A DNA stretch of 64,000 bases from NCBI RefSeq assembly GCF_002946355.1, contig NZ_PKOZ01000004.1:202365-266364 (forward strand), read 5' to 3'. Under the pieces are notes generated by a model that did no database searches, was not told the DNA's origin, and saw nothing but the letters and a program-made list of their open reading frames with translations. Shown piece by piece: positions 54,025 to 62,573 of the stretch (positions within the stretch are counted from its first letter, which is position 1; every line of letters starts with the position of its first letter). The translations under genes and the position numbers were made by a program. This DNA comes from Pradoshia eiseniae (GTDB taxonomy: Bacteria > Bacillota > Bacilli > Bacillales > Pradoshiaceae).

Positions 54025-54196
54025 GAAGCAGCCCTCCTCATTAAATGACTTATTATATAAAATATGAAGCATGTTCTATGCTTTATGATTATTAATCAAT
54101 CGACAGCCTATTCCTTCAAATTATGACCGCAGACATAGGTCATCTTAGGGACTTTTCCTTATTTTCAACCGCCCTCGCAGTTCTTCCTTGCCGTTA

Positions 54197-54210
54197 CGAA
54201 AGCGTTCCCA
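54197..54210. promoter_or_regulatory. Possible cre site overlapping the lipase promoter
   Basis: CGAAAGCGTTCCCA matches TGWAARCGYTWNCW at 12 of 14 positions and sits six bases before a TATAAT (54216-54221), where CcpA would block the -35. Confidence 0.35.
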
Positions 54211-54215
54211 TACTA

Positions 54216-54221
54216 TATAAT
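54216..54221 (+). promoter_or_regulatory. -10 box of the lipase gene
   Basis: TATAAT 49 bases upstream of the lipase start codon; the -35 area (TTACGA, about 16 bases upstream) is weak. Confidence 0.45.
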
Positions 54222-54269
54222 AGACAGAATTATCAGACATTATAAAATTAAATACGAGGAGGAAGGTTC

Positions 54270-55520
54270 TTGAGGGCAAAAAAATTCATGATAGCTGTCG
54301 TGTTGGTCCTGCTTATGTTACCGTATCAGCCATTCCAAGCGAATGCCGCTGAAAATGAAGGGAATAATTACCCAATCGTATTTGTTCATGGTCTTGGAGG
54401 ATGGGGCGAAGATGAATTTGCCGGGTATCCATATTGGGGAGGAACCAAGGATGTCATCGGCCACTTGAACGACTTAGGCTACGAAGCTTACCAAGCAACC
54501 GTCAGCCCGGTCTCGAGCAATTATGACCGTTCAGTAGAGCTTTATCATTACATCAAGGGCGGGACGGTTGATTATGGAGCAGCCCATGCAAAAGAACATG
54601 GGCATGCACGCTATGGCAGGACATTCCCAGGCATTTATCCGGAGTGGGATAAAAATCACCCAATTCACCTCGTCGGCCATAGCATGGGCGGTCTGACAAG
54701 CAGGGGTGTTATCGACCTGTTAGAGGATGGCAGTGAAGAAGAAAGAGCCTATCAGCAGGCGCATCCAGAAGAAACAATCTCCTCGTTGTTTGAAGGCGGG
54801 AAATCATGGGTTCATAGCGCCACAAGCATTGGTACTCCGCATAATGGCTCGACTTTTGCCGATAATGAAAACCTCATCATTGACTTCATCAAGAACTTCG
54901 TCTTAAACATATCTACCGCCACTGGAATCAGCAAAGAAAATTTCCTCTATGATTTTAAATTGGATCAATGGGGCATTCGCAGGCAGGCTGGTGAGACCTT
55001 TACCTCCTACTTGAACCGTGTTATGAATAGCAGGGTTTGGGACAGTGAGGATATCAGCGTCTATGACTTAAGCACACCTGGTGCAGCCGTCTTGAATGAG
55101 AAGGTAGATACGAAATCGGATGTCTATTATTTCTCTTATACGGGCCAGTCCACAAAAGCGTCCCTTTTAACAGGTCATCATCTTCCAATTGTCTCTTCTC
55201 ATCCAATTGTATTAGCTCCTTCAACATACATTGGCAAATTCACTAGAAACAATCCTGCCGAAGGACCAATTATCGATAAAAGCTGGTGGCCAAATGACGG
55301 ATTCGTCAGCACTATCTCCTCCCTGTACCCAGACGGACAGCCGAACACAGCCTATGATGACTCTCCAGAAAAAGGAGTGTGGAACTATCATCCTATCAAG
55401 AATACATGGGACCATCTTGACTTCATCGGCATCTTCAGCTTAAGCACTCACACAAAACCTTTTAATGTCTATCCGCTATATGAAGAAATCGCCGAGAACG
55501 TCTCTTCATTACAACCATAA
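54270..55520 (+). CDS. Secreted triacylglycerol lipase, family I.5
   Basis: This 416-residue secreted lipase resembles the thermostable lipases of Geobacillus (L1/BTL2 group). Signal peptide residues 1-27 (cleavage after ANA). The mature start NNYPIVFVHGLGGWGEDEFAGYPYWGG contains the oxyanion-loop HG, the nucleophile elbow is GHSMGG with Ser138, and the zinc-binding and catalytic His/Asp regions (WWPNDGFVS about 335-343 and WNYHPIKNTWDHLDFIG about 370-386) follow. AHSQGG of the thermophilic relatives is here GHSMGG. TTG start with GGAGGAAGG upstream. Single gene. Confidence 0.93.
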   Translation: MRAKKFMIAVVLVLLMLPYQPFQANAAENEGNNYPIVFVHGLGGWGEDEFAGYPYWGGTKDVIGHLNDLGYEAYQATVSPVSSNYDRSVELYHYIKGGTVDYGAAHAKEHGHARYGRTFPGIYPEWDKNHPIHLVGHSMGGLTSRGVIDLLEDGSEEERAYQQAHPEETISSLFEGGKSWVHSATSIGTPHNGSTFADNENLIIDFIKNFVLNISTATGISKENFLYDFKLDQWGIRRQAGETFTSYLNRVMNSRVWDSEDISVYDLSTPGAAVLNEKVDTKSDVYYFSYTGQSTKASLLTGHHLPIVSSHPIVLAPSTYIGKFTRNNPAEGPIIDKSWWPNDGFVSTISSLYPDGQPNTAYDDSPEKGVWNYHPIKNTWDHLDFIGIFSLSTHTKPFNVYPLYEEIAENVSSLQP

Positions 55521-55526
55521 TAGAAT

Positions 55527-55585
55527 CTGAGGAACTGAGCGGCTTTCCTACATCTAAAGTATGATAGCCGCTCGTTCCTTTTTCT
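55527..55585 (+). terminator. Terminator of the lipase gene
   Basis: AGGAAC-GAGCGGCT pairs with AGCCGCTC-GTTCCT, followed by TTTTTC. Confidence 0.8.
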
Positions 55586-55694
55586 GATTTCATCCATATG
55601 CATAAAGAATATAATAAGTTCATCAAAGTCTATCTTTCCTTCCGTGGAAAATAATACTAATATGAGAGATAGAACATACGAGGGAGAATACACG

Positions 55695-56963
55695 ATGAAC
55701 TTCTTTCAATTTCACCGCACTATCAAAATACGAATCATCGAATCATTCTTGAGTTCGGCTGTCGGGAGCATGATTTTTCCTTTCATGGCCATTTATTTAA
55801 CCTTCCACTTTGGCGTGAAAACGGCCGGCCTTCTATTATTGATCAATGTGTTTGTCGGTATCGCCATTAATTTCTTCGGCGGATATTTTTCTGACACATT
55901 CGGCCGTAAGAAAATCATCGTTGTCGCTGAATCCATGCGCTTTCTCGCCTTTTTAACGATGATGATTTGCAATTCACCATGGCTCACGGCACCATTAATT
56001 ACTTTTTTCATGATGACTGTCAACAGTATTTGCTGGGGACTTGCGGGTCCGGCAAATCAAGCGATGCTCATCGATGTGAGCAAGCCTGAGGAGCGAAAGA
56101 CAATGTATACGATTATGTATTGGGCAAACAATCTGTCTATCGCCATCGGCGGGATTGCTGGGGGCTTCTTATTTAAAGAGCATTTGTTTGAGCTATTGCT
56201 GGCCCTATCGGTAACAACGTTGATAACTTGGTTCCTTATAACCTTTGTCATCCATGAAACCTACATCCCTGCCTCAACAAAGGACGTCAAACCGGTACAG
56301 CATGCGCGAAAACTCATTAGCAATTATAAAGAAGTATTTAGTGATCGCGTCTTTGTTCTGTTCGTTCTGGCTGGCATACTCGTCTTATCGATGGAATTCC
56401 AGCTGACCAATTATATAGGCGTTCGCCTGGCAAATGACTTTCCTCTTCAAAGCTTATTGGGACTTGAATTTAGCGGGATTGAAATGACTGGATTTTTGCG
56501 CACAGAAAACACCATCTTGGTTGTTATCCTGGCCTTGTTTGCCACAAGGATAATTGCAGGCTTAAATGACAAGGCTGTGCTATTGACCAGCTGTACTGTG
56601 TTTGTAGCCGGGTATGTCATTATTTCATATACAAATAATATTTGGCTTTTATTCGGGGCCATGTTTTTGGCTACCATCGGAGAAGTGCTTAGGGTGCCTG
56701 TGCAGCAAAATTATTTAGCTAACTTGCCGCCTGAACATGCTCGCAGCTCTTATTTGGCCGTAAATGGGCTTACGTATAATATCGGTAATCTCATATGTTC
56801 AATCACGATTACATTGAGCGCCTATCTGCCTAAGCTTGGCACTAGCGCTTTCATGGCCATCATCGGATTCTTAGGGGTCATAATCTTTGCACGAATTATA
56901 CCTGCACTAGATGATCGAATAAAGCCAGAGAAGGACATACACAAAAAGACACAGCTCAGTTAA
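55695..56963 (+). CDS. Major facilitator superfamily transporter
   Basis: This 422-residue MFS protein has 12 predicted helices. The loop between TM2 and TM3 carries the MFS motif GGYFSDTFGRKKIIVVAE (about 55-75), and helix 4-5 shows the drug-exporter-like NQAMLIDVSKPEERKTMYTIMYWANNLSIAIGG. A middle insertion (about 225-275) is slightly longer than usual. GAGGGAG lies eight bases before the ATG at 55695, so the earlier start at 55644 is rejected. Substrate unknown. Confidence 0.87.
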   Translation: MNFFQFHRTIKIRIIESFLSSAVGSMIFPFMAIYLTFHFGVKTAGLLLLINVFVGIAINFFGGYFSDTFGRKKIIVVAESMRFLAFLTMMICNSPWLTAPLITFFMMTVNSICWGLAGPANQAMLIDVSKPEERKTMYTIMYWANNLSIAIGGIAGGFLFKEHLFELLLALSVTTLITWFLITFVIHETYIPASTKDVKPVQHARKLISNYKEVFSDRVFVLFVLAGILVLSMEFQLTNYIGVRLANDFPLQSLLGLEFSGIEMTGFLRTENTILVVILALFATRIIAGLNDKAVLLTSCTVFVAGYVIISYTNNIWLLFGAMFLATIGEVLRVPVQQNYLANLPPEHARSSYLAVNGLTYNIGNLICSITITLSAYLPKLGTSAFMAIIGFLGVIIFARIIPALDDRIKPEKDIHKKTQLS

Positions 56964-56985
56964 TTGAGCTGTGCTTCTTTTGCTT
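56948..56985 (+). terminator. Terminator of the MFS gene
   Basis: CACAGCTCA pairs with TGAGCTGTG around six bases, followed by CTTCTTTTGC. The stem overlaps the stop codon. Confidence 0.7.
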
Positions 56986-57059
56986 TTTGGATGCTTTCCC
57001 GCCCTTTTAGCCCTTACATCGATTGATATCAACCAATTCGGGTACCCAGCGGCATACCA

Positions 57060-57254
57060 ATGATACAATGCCTCATAGGAAACACCCCTTTATCCCTTGG
57101 AACATGCTGTTTTGTTTTTGTCTTACTATCCATTTATATACTTGTCTTTGAGCGAAACCTATCACCAATATACTTACTGAGTGGCCATGCTGGATTTTAT
57201 TTACTGGTGAATGCTACATTTATAGGCAATTGGTTTATAAATAAAATGCAGTGA
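57060..57254 (+). CDS. Possible small membrane protein, 64 residues
   Basis: An open frame with two hydrophobic stretches (about 11-29 and 36-61, IYLLSGHAGFYLLVNATFIGNWFI) whose stop lies 10 bases before the ribosome site of the downstream transporter gene, suggesting coupling. There is no ribosome site before the ATG and no recognised homology; it may be a remnant. Confidence 0.3.
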   Translation: MIQCLIGNTPLSLGTCCFVFVLLSIYILVFERNLSPIYLLSGHAGFYLLVNATFIGNWFINKMQ

Positions 57255-57272
57255 AACGAAGGAGGTATGCTC

Positions 57273-57704
57273 GTGAACTATTTATTTTCCTTATTGGCCC
57301 TTTTAGCTGGTGCAGGCGTGGCCATCCAAAGCCAAATCAACGGTGAGCTTGGTAAAAGAGTGGGTCCATTGGAGGCTTCGCTAATTTCCTTCACCATCGG
57401 AACGATAACCTTATTTGTTCTTGTCCTTTTGTTTGGGAAGGGCGGCATACCTTGGATTGCCTCTGTGCCAAAATGGCAATTAGTCGGCGGTTTGTTTGGA
57501 GCATTCTTTGTTGCCGTCATCACGCTTTGCGTGCCAAAAATAGGGGTTTCTTTAACCCTTTTAATCGCCATTACCGGACAAATTATTATTGGAGCCATTA
57601 TCAATCATTACGGGTTATTTGGAGCTGCCGCAATGCCCATCAGCATGCAAAAGCTCGCTGCGATAGGATTAATGCTCACCGCTATCGCCGTTTATAATCA
57701 TTAA
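57273..57704 (+). CDS. DMT-superfamily transporter, DUF606/YdcZ type
   Basis: This 143-residue protein has five membrane helices and the DUF606 pattern: LLAGAGVAIQSQINGELGKRVGPLEASLISFTIGTITLF, then WQLVGGLFGAFFVAVITLCVPKIGVSLTLLIAITGQIIIGAIINHYGLFG. Relatives are small drug/metabolite transporter-like proteins of unknown substrate. GTG at 57273 has GGAGG at the right distance; an ATG two codons earlier lies inside the ribosome site. A strong terminator follows. Confidence 0.82.
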   Translation: MNYLFSLLALLAGAGVAIQSQINGELGKRVGPLEASLISFTIGTITLFVLVLLFGKGGIPWIASVPKWQLVGGLFGAFFVAVITLCVPKIGVSLTLLIAITGQIIIGAIINHYGLFGAAAMPISMQKLAAIGLMLTAIAVYNH

Positions 57705-57710
57705 CTAAAA

Positions 57711-57757
57711 ATAAGGCATGGAAACTCATAACTGTTTCCATGCCTATTGTTTTGTCA
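57711..57757. terminator. Bidirectional terminator between the DUF606 gene and the TVP38-type gene
   Basis: AGGCATGGAAAC pairs with GTTTCCATGCCT around eight bases; T-rich on both sides. Confidence 0.82.
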
Positions 57758-57760
57758 TCG

Positions 57761-58468
57761 TCACCGATGAAACCAAGCAGACTTCATCGTCATCTTCCTA
57801 TTTCTTCTCCCCTTAAATCTGCCAATCCAATAAAAGACGGCAAGAAAAGCGATTAATATACCACCCAAAAGGTAATGATTCATTCCGCTAGACATAATAC
57901 CTGCCGGAACAAGTGCAAGCAAAAAGAAATAAATAAAATTGCCGAGAGCTGTTCCTATCGTAAAACTCTTAAGCCCAATGGAGCTCAGTCCCCCGAGGAT
58001 ATTAATCAAACTCGTTGGAATAAAAGGCATCACCCTTGCTGAGAAGACATACGCAAATCCCTTCTCTTCTATTCTACTAAGCTGTCTGGAGCTTACCTTC
58101 CCTGAAGTATAATCACTAAATAAATAGCGGACTGCCAAAAAAATCAGCACACTCGCTGCCACGCTTGTAAACCAGCTCCATAAGAACCCTTTCAAAAAGC
58201 CAAAGAGGGCAATATTAATCGTAATAACCAGGATTAATGGAATAATGGTGAATGAATTCTGTATGATCATGATGAAGAACATGAACCCATATGCATACAG
58301 CCAGGAATCCGAGACGAAGCCCTTAATAGATTGAATATCCCCTGCCATAACAGCACTAAAAATCTCGCTCTCCGTAATGGAGTCAAAATAGATGACGAAG
58401 AGGAGAATGGCTATAGCAGCAAAGAAGTGCTTCCAATTGATATTTTTATATATCATTAGTCTTTTCAT
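57761..58468 (-). CDS. TVP38/TMEM64-family membrane protein
   Basis: This 235-residue protein has about five to six membrane helices and the SNARE-associated (DedA-related) block FLWSWFTSVAASVLIFLAVRYLFSDYTSG, then SRIEEKGFAYVFSARVMPFIPTSLINILGGLSSIGLKSFTIGTALGNF with the PFIPTSLIN motif typical of TVP38/YdjX. DedA-superfamily proteins scramble lipids such as undecaprenyl phosphate. The start is preceded by a weak GGGAAAG site. Confidence 0.85.
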   Translation of the reverse strand: MKRLMIYKNINWKHFFAAIAILLFVIYFDSITESEIFSAVMAGDIQSIKGFVSDSWLYAYGFMFFIMIIQNSFTIIPLILVITINIALFGFLKGFLWSWFTSVAASVLIFLAVRYLFSDYTSGKVSSRQLSRIEEKGFAYVFSARVMPFIPTSLINILGGLSSIGLKSFTIGTALGNFIYFFLLALVPAGIMSSGMNHYLLGGILIAFLAVFYWIGRFKGRRNRKMTMKSAWFHR

Positions 58469-58607
58469 TCATCATCAACTTCTTTCCCAGTAGACAAGGA
58501 ATTTTTGTTATCGTATCCTTCAGACAATCGGAACGGCATTAAGGCGCTTACAAATACAATAAATCCCTATTTACCAATACCCCTTTGCTAAACCTTCTTA
58601 AACACAT

Positions 58608-59471
58608 TTATTTCTGTAATAAGGCACTAACCTTATCAATTGCTTGTTTCATTCTCTCTCCATTTTGTCTATGCAGCTGTTTTGTCTCTTCTTCCGTTTC
58701 AACAAGAGCGAACCATTCTAAATCAGCAAAGCATTTATGCATAGATGCCAGCAAGAGTTTCTTGTCCCCTGAATTTCGAGCTTGTGCTTGATCATTATAT
58801 AAGTCAATCTTCAACTGACCAGAAGCATTAACTTGACCAATGAACACTTCTTTTTCATTCGACACACCTTGATTTTCCAATTGCTTCCTAAGCCATATCC
58901 TGCTTTTTCCTGCAAGGTCTAACGCATCATCCAGAATAATTCCATCCATGATAATGGTATGGGCCTCTTCCTCAGGAGGAGAGTATATTCCTAAGTCTTT
59001 CGGGGTCAGCGGTCTATTCTCTTTCTTCAATAAGACACTTAAAGTCCCATTCGCCTCCAAGCAAGCATATTCAACCTCATCAAGATCAAATACCCCTTCC
59101 CTCCGCAGCATCTCAAGAAACTCATCAATGGTTACTTTTTCTCTTCTTATATTTTCCTCTAGCACTTTCCCGTTTTTAATGAAAGCCTTGCCCCTTCCAT
59201 CTAGGATATTGCGCAAGGTCTTGCTCTTCATCGTAATGAAGCTTGAAGCAAAAGGAATAGCAGCAGTCGCAACCATGGCAATCACCCCAAGGTGAACCTT
59301 TTCACGCAAATTAATCACCAATTCAGCTCCTATATTACCTATCGTTATTCCTGTCACATATTCAAACATCGATAACTGGGCCATCTGCTTCTTCCCAAGA
59401 ATTTTCGTAATAATAAACAACACAATCATAAATAGAGCCGCCCTTATTACTACATGAATCCAATCCGGCAT
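58608..59471 (-). CDS. YetF/DUF421-family membrane protein
   Basis: This 287-residue protein has three N-terminal helices (about 8-80) with the YetF motif ILGKKQMAQLSMFEYVTGITIGNIGAE, then soluble DUF421 domains: IDEFLEMLRREGVFDLDEVEYACLEANGTLSVL. Paralogues in spore formers occur in the spoVA-type mobile operon together with DUF1657 genes; here a DUF1657 gene lies 31 bases upstream on the same strand. Without spoVA genes, only this pair is present. The role may be in the spore membrane. Confidence 0.87.
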   Translation of the reverse strand: MPDWIHVVIRAALFMIVLFIITKILGKKQMAQLSMFEYVTGITIGNIGAELVINLREKVHLGVIAMVATAAIPFASSFITMKSKTLRNILDGRGKAFIKNGKVLEENIRREKVTIDEFLEMLRREGVFDLDEVEYACLEANGTLSVLLKKENRPLTPKDLGIYSPPEEEAHTIIMDGIILDDALDLAGKSRIWLRKQLENQGVSNEKEVFIGQVNASGQLKIDLYNDQAQARNSGDKKLLLASMHKCFADLEWFALVETEEETKQLHRQNGERMKQAIDKVSALLQK

Positions 59472-59502
59472 GTATGCTCACATCCTTACGAGAACAACCT
59501 AA

Positions 59503-59682
59503 TTACTTAAGCGCCTCCAGTCTCTTTTTCATATCTTTCTTGATGTCTCGAACTAATAGCATGGCATCACGATAGGTTTTGGCATCCGTAATGTCTTTCG
59601 CATGCTCCGCTTCAGTTTGCAGGCCATCTTCAATTGCCTTCAATTTGGTCATGCAAATCAACAATTCTGAGTTCAATGACAT
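59503..59682 (-). CDS. DUF1657 protein, 59 residues
   Basis: This short helical protein matches DUF1657: MSLNSELLICMTKLKAIEDGLQTEAEHAKDITDAKTYRDAMLLVRDIKKDM. AAAGGAG lies upstream; starts at 59688 or 59682 are possible, the latter agreeing with the family N-terminus. It precedes the YetF-type gene and is probably cotranscribed. Such proteins accompany spoVA2-type operons in spore formers. Confidence 0.8.
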   Translation of the reverse strand: MSLNSELLICMTKLKAIEDGLQTEAEHAKDITDAKTYRDAMLLVRDIKKDMKKRLEALK

Positions 59683-59746
59683 GTCCATCAAGCTCCTTTA
59701 TCGTTTAGTATGATACGGATTGATTTACCTATTCATTTTAAAGTAA

Positions 59747-59777
59747 CAAAAAAGGCCTCCTATTCGGAGAGCCTGTC
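59747..59777 (-). terminator. Terminator of the Crp/Fnr regulator gene
   Basis: AGGC-CTCC and GGAG-GCCT pair on the minus strand, followed by TTTTTTGTT. Confidence 0.75.
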
Positions 59778-59779
59778 AT

Positions 59780-60475
59780 TCATTCATATATATTATGTCC
59801 TGCAATCCTCGCTAAAGCGTCCATATCTTTCACAAATAGTTTTCCACCGGAGCGATCAATGATTCCATCCATGCACAATTTCTTCAGAACTCTGTTTAAA
59901 TGACGATAACTCGTGCCAATCATGTCTGCTATATCCGTCAAGCTAGACCCATAGGTTACATCATGAAAGAATGATTTATCCTCATAAGAATTTGCAATTG
60001 ATAATAAATAGCTTGCTACCCTTACCTCCACCGGATAAAGGAGATTAAAGGTCGCAGCATCTGTCTTGTCTAACAATTTTCTTGTGACAACCTTAAGCAA
60101 ATAGGCGAGAAAAGCCGGATCATTACCAGCCTTTCGTCTGATTGTTTCGTACGAAATCTTTAAGGCTTTACAATTGGCAGCTGCCTCAACGGTATGATGA
60201 ACTATCGGATCTTCAATAAACTCAATATCTCCAATAATTTCTAATGCCTTTTGAAAGCGGAGAATCACTCTCTTATCCTCTGAAGTAGCGGCATAAATCT
60301 TCACTTTCCCCTCAACAATCAGGTACATATACTTCATTTCCTCGCCCTTAAGGCAAATTACATCTCCTTTTGGAATATGAACCAGACTGAAATCATCCTT
60401 ATGCATTTTCGAGAATATTTCCCTTAAGCCGAATCTATCTAAATATGATGATATTTCCTTCTCTGTTCCAATCAT
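59780..60475 (-). CDS. Crp/Fnr-family regulator (YeiL-like)
   Basis: This 231-residue protein has a cyclic-nucleotide-binding-type sensory domain (about 15-130, with KGDVICLKGEEMKYMYLIVEGKVKIYAATSEDKRVILRFQKALEIIGDIEFIED) and a C-terminal HTH_Crp (about 160-225, SLTDIADMIGTSYRHLNRVLKKLCMDGIIDRSGGKLFV). The cAMP-contact residues are not conserved and no Fe-S cysteine cluster is seen. The start at 60475 has AGGTGG upstream; an extension is rejected. It is divergent from a nucleoside transporter gene, the arrangement of YeiL with its neighbour in E. coli. Confidence 0.85.
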   Translation of the reverse strand: MIGTEKEISSYLDRFGLREIFSKMHKDDFSLVHIPKGDVICLKGEEMKYMYLIVEGKVKIYAATSEDKRVILRFQKALEIIGDIEFIEDPIVHHTVEAAANCKALKISYETIRRKAGNDPAFLAYLLKVVTRKLLDKTDAATFNLLYPVEVRVASYLLSIANSYEDKSFFHDVTYGSSLTDIADMIGTSYRHLNRVLKKLCMDGIIDRSGGKLFVKDMDALARIAGHNIYE

Positions 60476-60502
60476 GCTGTGTAGTCCACCTGTTTCTATA
60501 TT

Positions 60503-60561
60503 GTTAACTATTGTCAAGTATAAATCGAACGGCGGATGAGGGTAAACGGTCAACTATTGCC
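60503..60561. promoter_or_regulatory. Direct repeats between the Crp/Fnr gene and nupC
   Basis: GTTAACTATTGTC (60503-60515) and GTCAACTATTGCC (60549-60561) share 11 of 13 bases, 46 bases apart, in the shared divergent region. A binding site for the neighbouring regulator is possible. Confidence 0.3.
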
Positions 60562-60721
60562 AGATAAATTGTTCAATTTTTCAACCTTATTTTACTTTTT
60601 CGAATCAATCCAGTTAGGACATATGTCCTTGTTCATCACATAATATCCCCTTTATTATTCTATAAGGCCATCAAGCACTGGCCATTAAACAAAACAAAAT
60701 AATTGAGGGGAAGGAATTTCT

Positions 60722-61906
60722 GTGAGTATTATTATTGCTCTTATAGGCATTTGCCTTTTATTAGGAACTGCATATTTGATGTCAAACGACAAAAAGAACA
60801 TCAACATCAAAGCAGTTGGCATCATGTTGGCTTTCCAAGCCGTATTAACTGCATTACTTCTAGGCACATCTGGCGGCTTAAAGGTAATCGATACTATCGC
60901 TTCAGCTTTTAACACACTTTTAGGCTATGCTTCTGAAGGCATTGACTTTGTTATTGGCGGTTGGATTCCCGAAGGCGGTTCTCCATTCTTCGTAAATGTC
61001 CTTATGCCAGTCGTCTTTACTTCTGCATTATTATCTTTATTAACGCACATGAAAGTGCTCCCTTACTTAATTAAGATTATTGGCGGCTTCATCTCAAAAC
61101 TCACTGGTTTGCCGCAAATTGAAAGCTTTAACGCTGTTAACTCTATGTTCTTCGGTCAATCAGAGGCCGTTCTTGCCATTAAATCAGCAATCAATAACCT
61201 AGACAAAAATCGACTATTCGTTGTTTCAACATCTGCGATGGCCAGCGTATCTGCTGCCCTTATCGCTTCTTATATGGCGATGCTCCCTGCAAAATACGTT
61301 TTAATTGCAGCGGTTCTGAACGTGTTCAGCGCCTTGATTGTATCTTCCATTATCGCTCCTGTAAAAACAACAGAAGAAGACAGGGAAATCGTTATTGAAG
61401 ATATGATTCATACGAAAAATGTCTTTGATGCCCTTGGTACTGGTGCTCTAGACGGCGGGAAAGTAGTCCTTGTCGTAAGTGCTATGCTTATTGGATACTT
61501 AAGTATGCTTGCCTTATTGAATGGTATTTTTGACAGCCTGATTGGCATGGATTTAACGACTATTGTCGGATACATCTTCTCCCCTATCGCATTCCTTATG
61601 GGGATTCCAGCAGATGAGATTCTGCAGGCTGGTTCCATTATGGGAACAAAGATGGTTTCAAACGAATTCGTTGCCATTCTTGACTTCCAGCCGATTATGG
61701 GTCAAGTTTCTGAGAAAACACTCAGCATTCTATCCACATTCTTGATGTCATTCGCTAACTTCAGCTCAATCGGAATTATTGCAGGTGCCGTTCAAGCTAT
61801 CAACGGTGCAAAAGCAAAAGAAGTAAGCTCATTTGGACTAAAAATGCTATTGGTTGCTACGATGGCTTCCATCCTATCTGCAACTCTTGTAGGTTTATTT
61901 AACTAA
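60722..61906 (+). CDS. nupC: Concentrative nucleoside transporter, NupC type
   Basis: This 394-residue CNT protein imports nucleosides with protons or sodium. CNT blocks: FFVNVLMPVVFTSALLSLLTHMKVLPYLIKIIGGFISKLTGLPQIESFNAVNSMFFGQSEAVLAIK (about 88-155, including the GQSE substrate-binding motif) and the C-terminal SNEFVAILDFQ and FANFSSIGIIAGAV. About ten helices and two re-entrant hairpins. GTG start with AAGGA upstream. It is divergent from the Crp/Fnr gene, its likely regulator. No nucleoside-catabolic genes follow. Confidence 0.9.
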   Translation: MSIIIALIGICLLLGTAYLMSNDKKNINIKAVGIMLAFQAVLTALLLGTSGGLKVIDTIASAFNTLLGYASEGIDFVIGGWIPEGGSPFFVNVLMPVVFTSALLSLLTHMKVLPYLIKIIGGFISKLTGLPQIESFNAVNSMFFGQSEAVLAIKSAINNLDKNRLFVVSTSAMASVSAALIASYMAMLPAKYVLIAAVLNVFSALIVSSIIAPVKTTEEDREIVIEDMIHTKNVFDALGTGALDGGKVVLVVSAMLIGYLSMLALLNGIFDSLIGMDLTTIVGYIFSPIAFLMGIPADEILQAGSIMGTKMVSNEFVAILDFQPIMGQVSEKTLSILSTFLMSFANFSSIGIIAGAVQAINGAKAKEVSSFGLKMLLVATMASILSATLVGLFN

Positions 61907-61911
61907 TATCG

Positions 61912-61948
61912 ACCAGGATGGCGGGATTTTCCCGCCATCTTTTTTTCA
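61912..61948. terminator. Terminator of nupC
   Basis: GATGGCGGGA pairs with TCCCGCCATC around three or four bases, followed by T7. Confidence 0.88.
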
Positions 61949-61996
61949 TGAAAATGACTTTGCAAGGTTACCCTACACAATAAAGAGGTGAGAAAA

Positions 61997-62125
61997 ATGG
62001 GCAAAGACAGACAAGAGAAGAAATTGAAGGCTTCAAGACGTGTTGAATCTGATCGCGACCAGGCTATAAACAAAAAGGGAGCCACAAGACTCGATACCCC
62101 TGATGAAGCACGTGATGATCAATAA
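61997..62125 (+). CDS. YpzI-family small protein, 42 residues
   Basis: The product starts MGKDRQEKKLKASRRVESDRDQ and ends with ATRLDTPDEARDDQ; it is highly charged and matches YpzI, a short soluble family in Bacillus. AGAGGTGAG precedes the ATG. Its 3-prime end overlaps the next gene by 23 bases. No function is known. Confidence 0.8.
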   Translation: MGKDRQEKKLKASRRVESDRDQAINKKGATRLDTPDEARDDQ

Positions 62126-62525
62126 GCTATTTCATGCCTTCTCATTCATTATTATTGGCGGCAGTCTTTATATGGCCATCGAATGGCTCTGGCGCGGATA
62201 CTCTCATTGGTCAATGGGAATAGTGGGCGGAATTTGCTTCGTCCTTATCGGCAGCATGCATGTATTAAAACTGCCCCTCCTCGGACAAGCGATTGCAGGC
62301 AGCCTAATCGTGACCTTATTGGAGCTGATTTCCGGCCTCATTTTGAATGTATGGCTGCAATGGGGGATTTGGGATTACAGCCACCTTCCCTTTAATCTAT
62401 TTGGGCAAATTTGCTTATTGTATGCTTTGTTTTGGCTGCCTCTATCACTTGCAGCTATCCCGCTCTATCATGAACTTCGCCATTTACTGTTCCGTCTAGA
62501 AAAACCTAAATATCGTATCATCTAA
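62103..62525 (+). CDS. Membrane protein of the putative ABC-transporter type IV (CmpB) family
   Basis: This 140-residue protein has four hydrophobic segments (about 8-27, 35-55, 60-85 and 95-125) and the family block ELISGLILNVWLQWGIWDYSHLPFNLFGQICLLYALFWLPLSLAAIPLYHEL, with WDYS and NLFGQIC typical of PF06541 proteins. It starts inside the YpzI-type gene, either at ATG 62103 or ATG 62115, with no clear ribosome site, so translational coupling is likely. Despite the family name, transport has not been shown. Confidence 0.75.
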   Translation: MKHVMINKLFHAFSFIIIGGSLYMAIEWLWRGYSHWSMGIVGGICFVLIGSMHVLKLPLLGQAIAGSLIVTLLELISGLILNVWLQWGIWDYSHLPFNLFGQICLLYALFWLPLSLAAIPLYHELRHLLFRLEKPKYRII

Positions 62526-62573
62526 AAAATAGGAGGCCACAATCAAACAATTGATTCAAGCCTCCTATTTCAC
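62526..62573. terminator. Terminator between the CmpB-type gene and the BRCT gene
   Basis: AATAGGAGGC pairs with GCCTCCTATT around a 21-base loop, preceded by an A-run, so it serves the minus-strand gene better. Confidence 0.65.
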
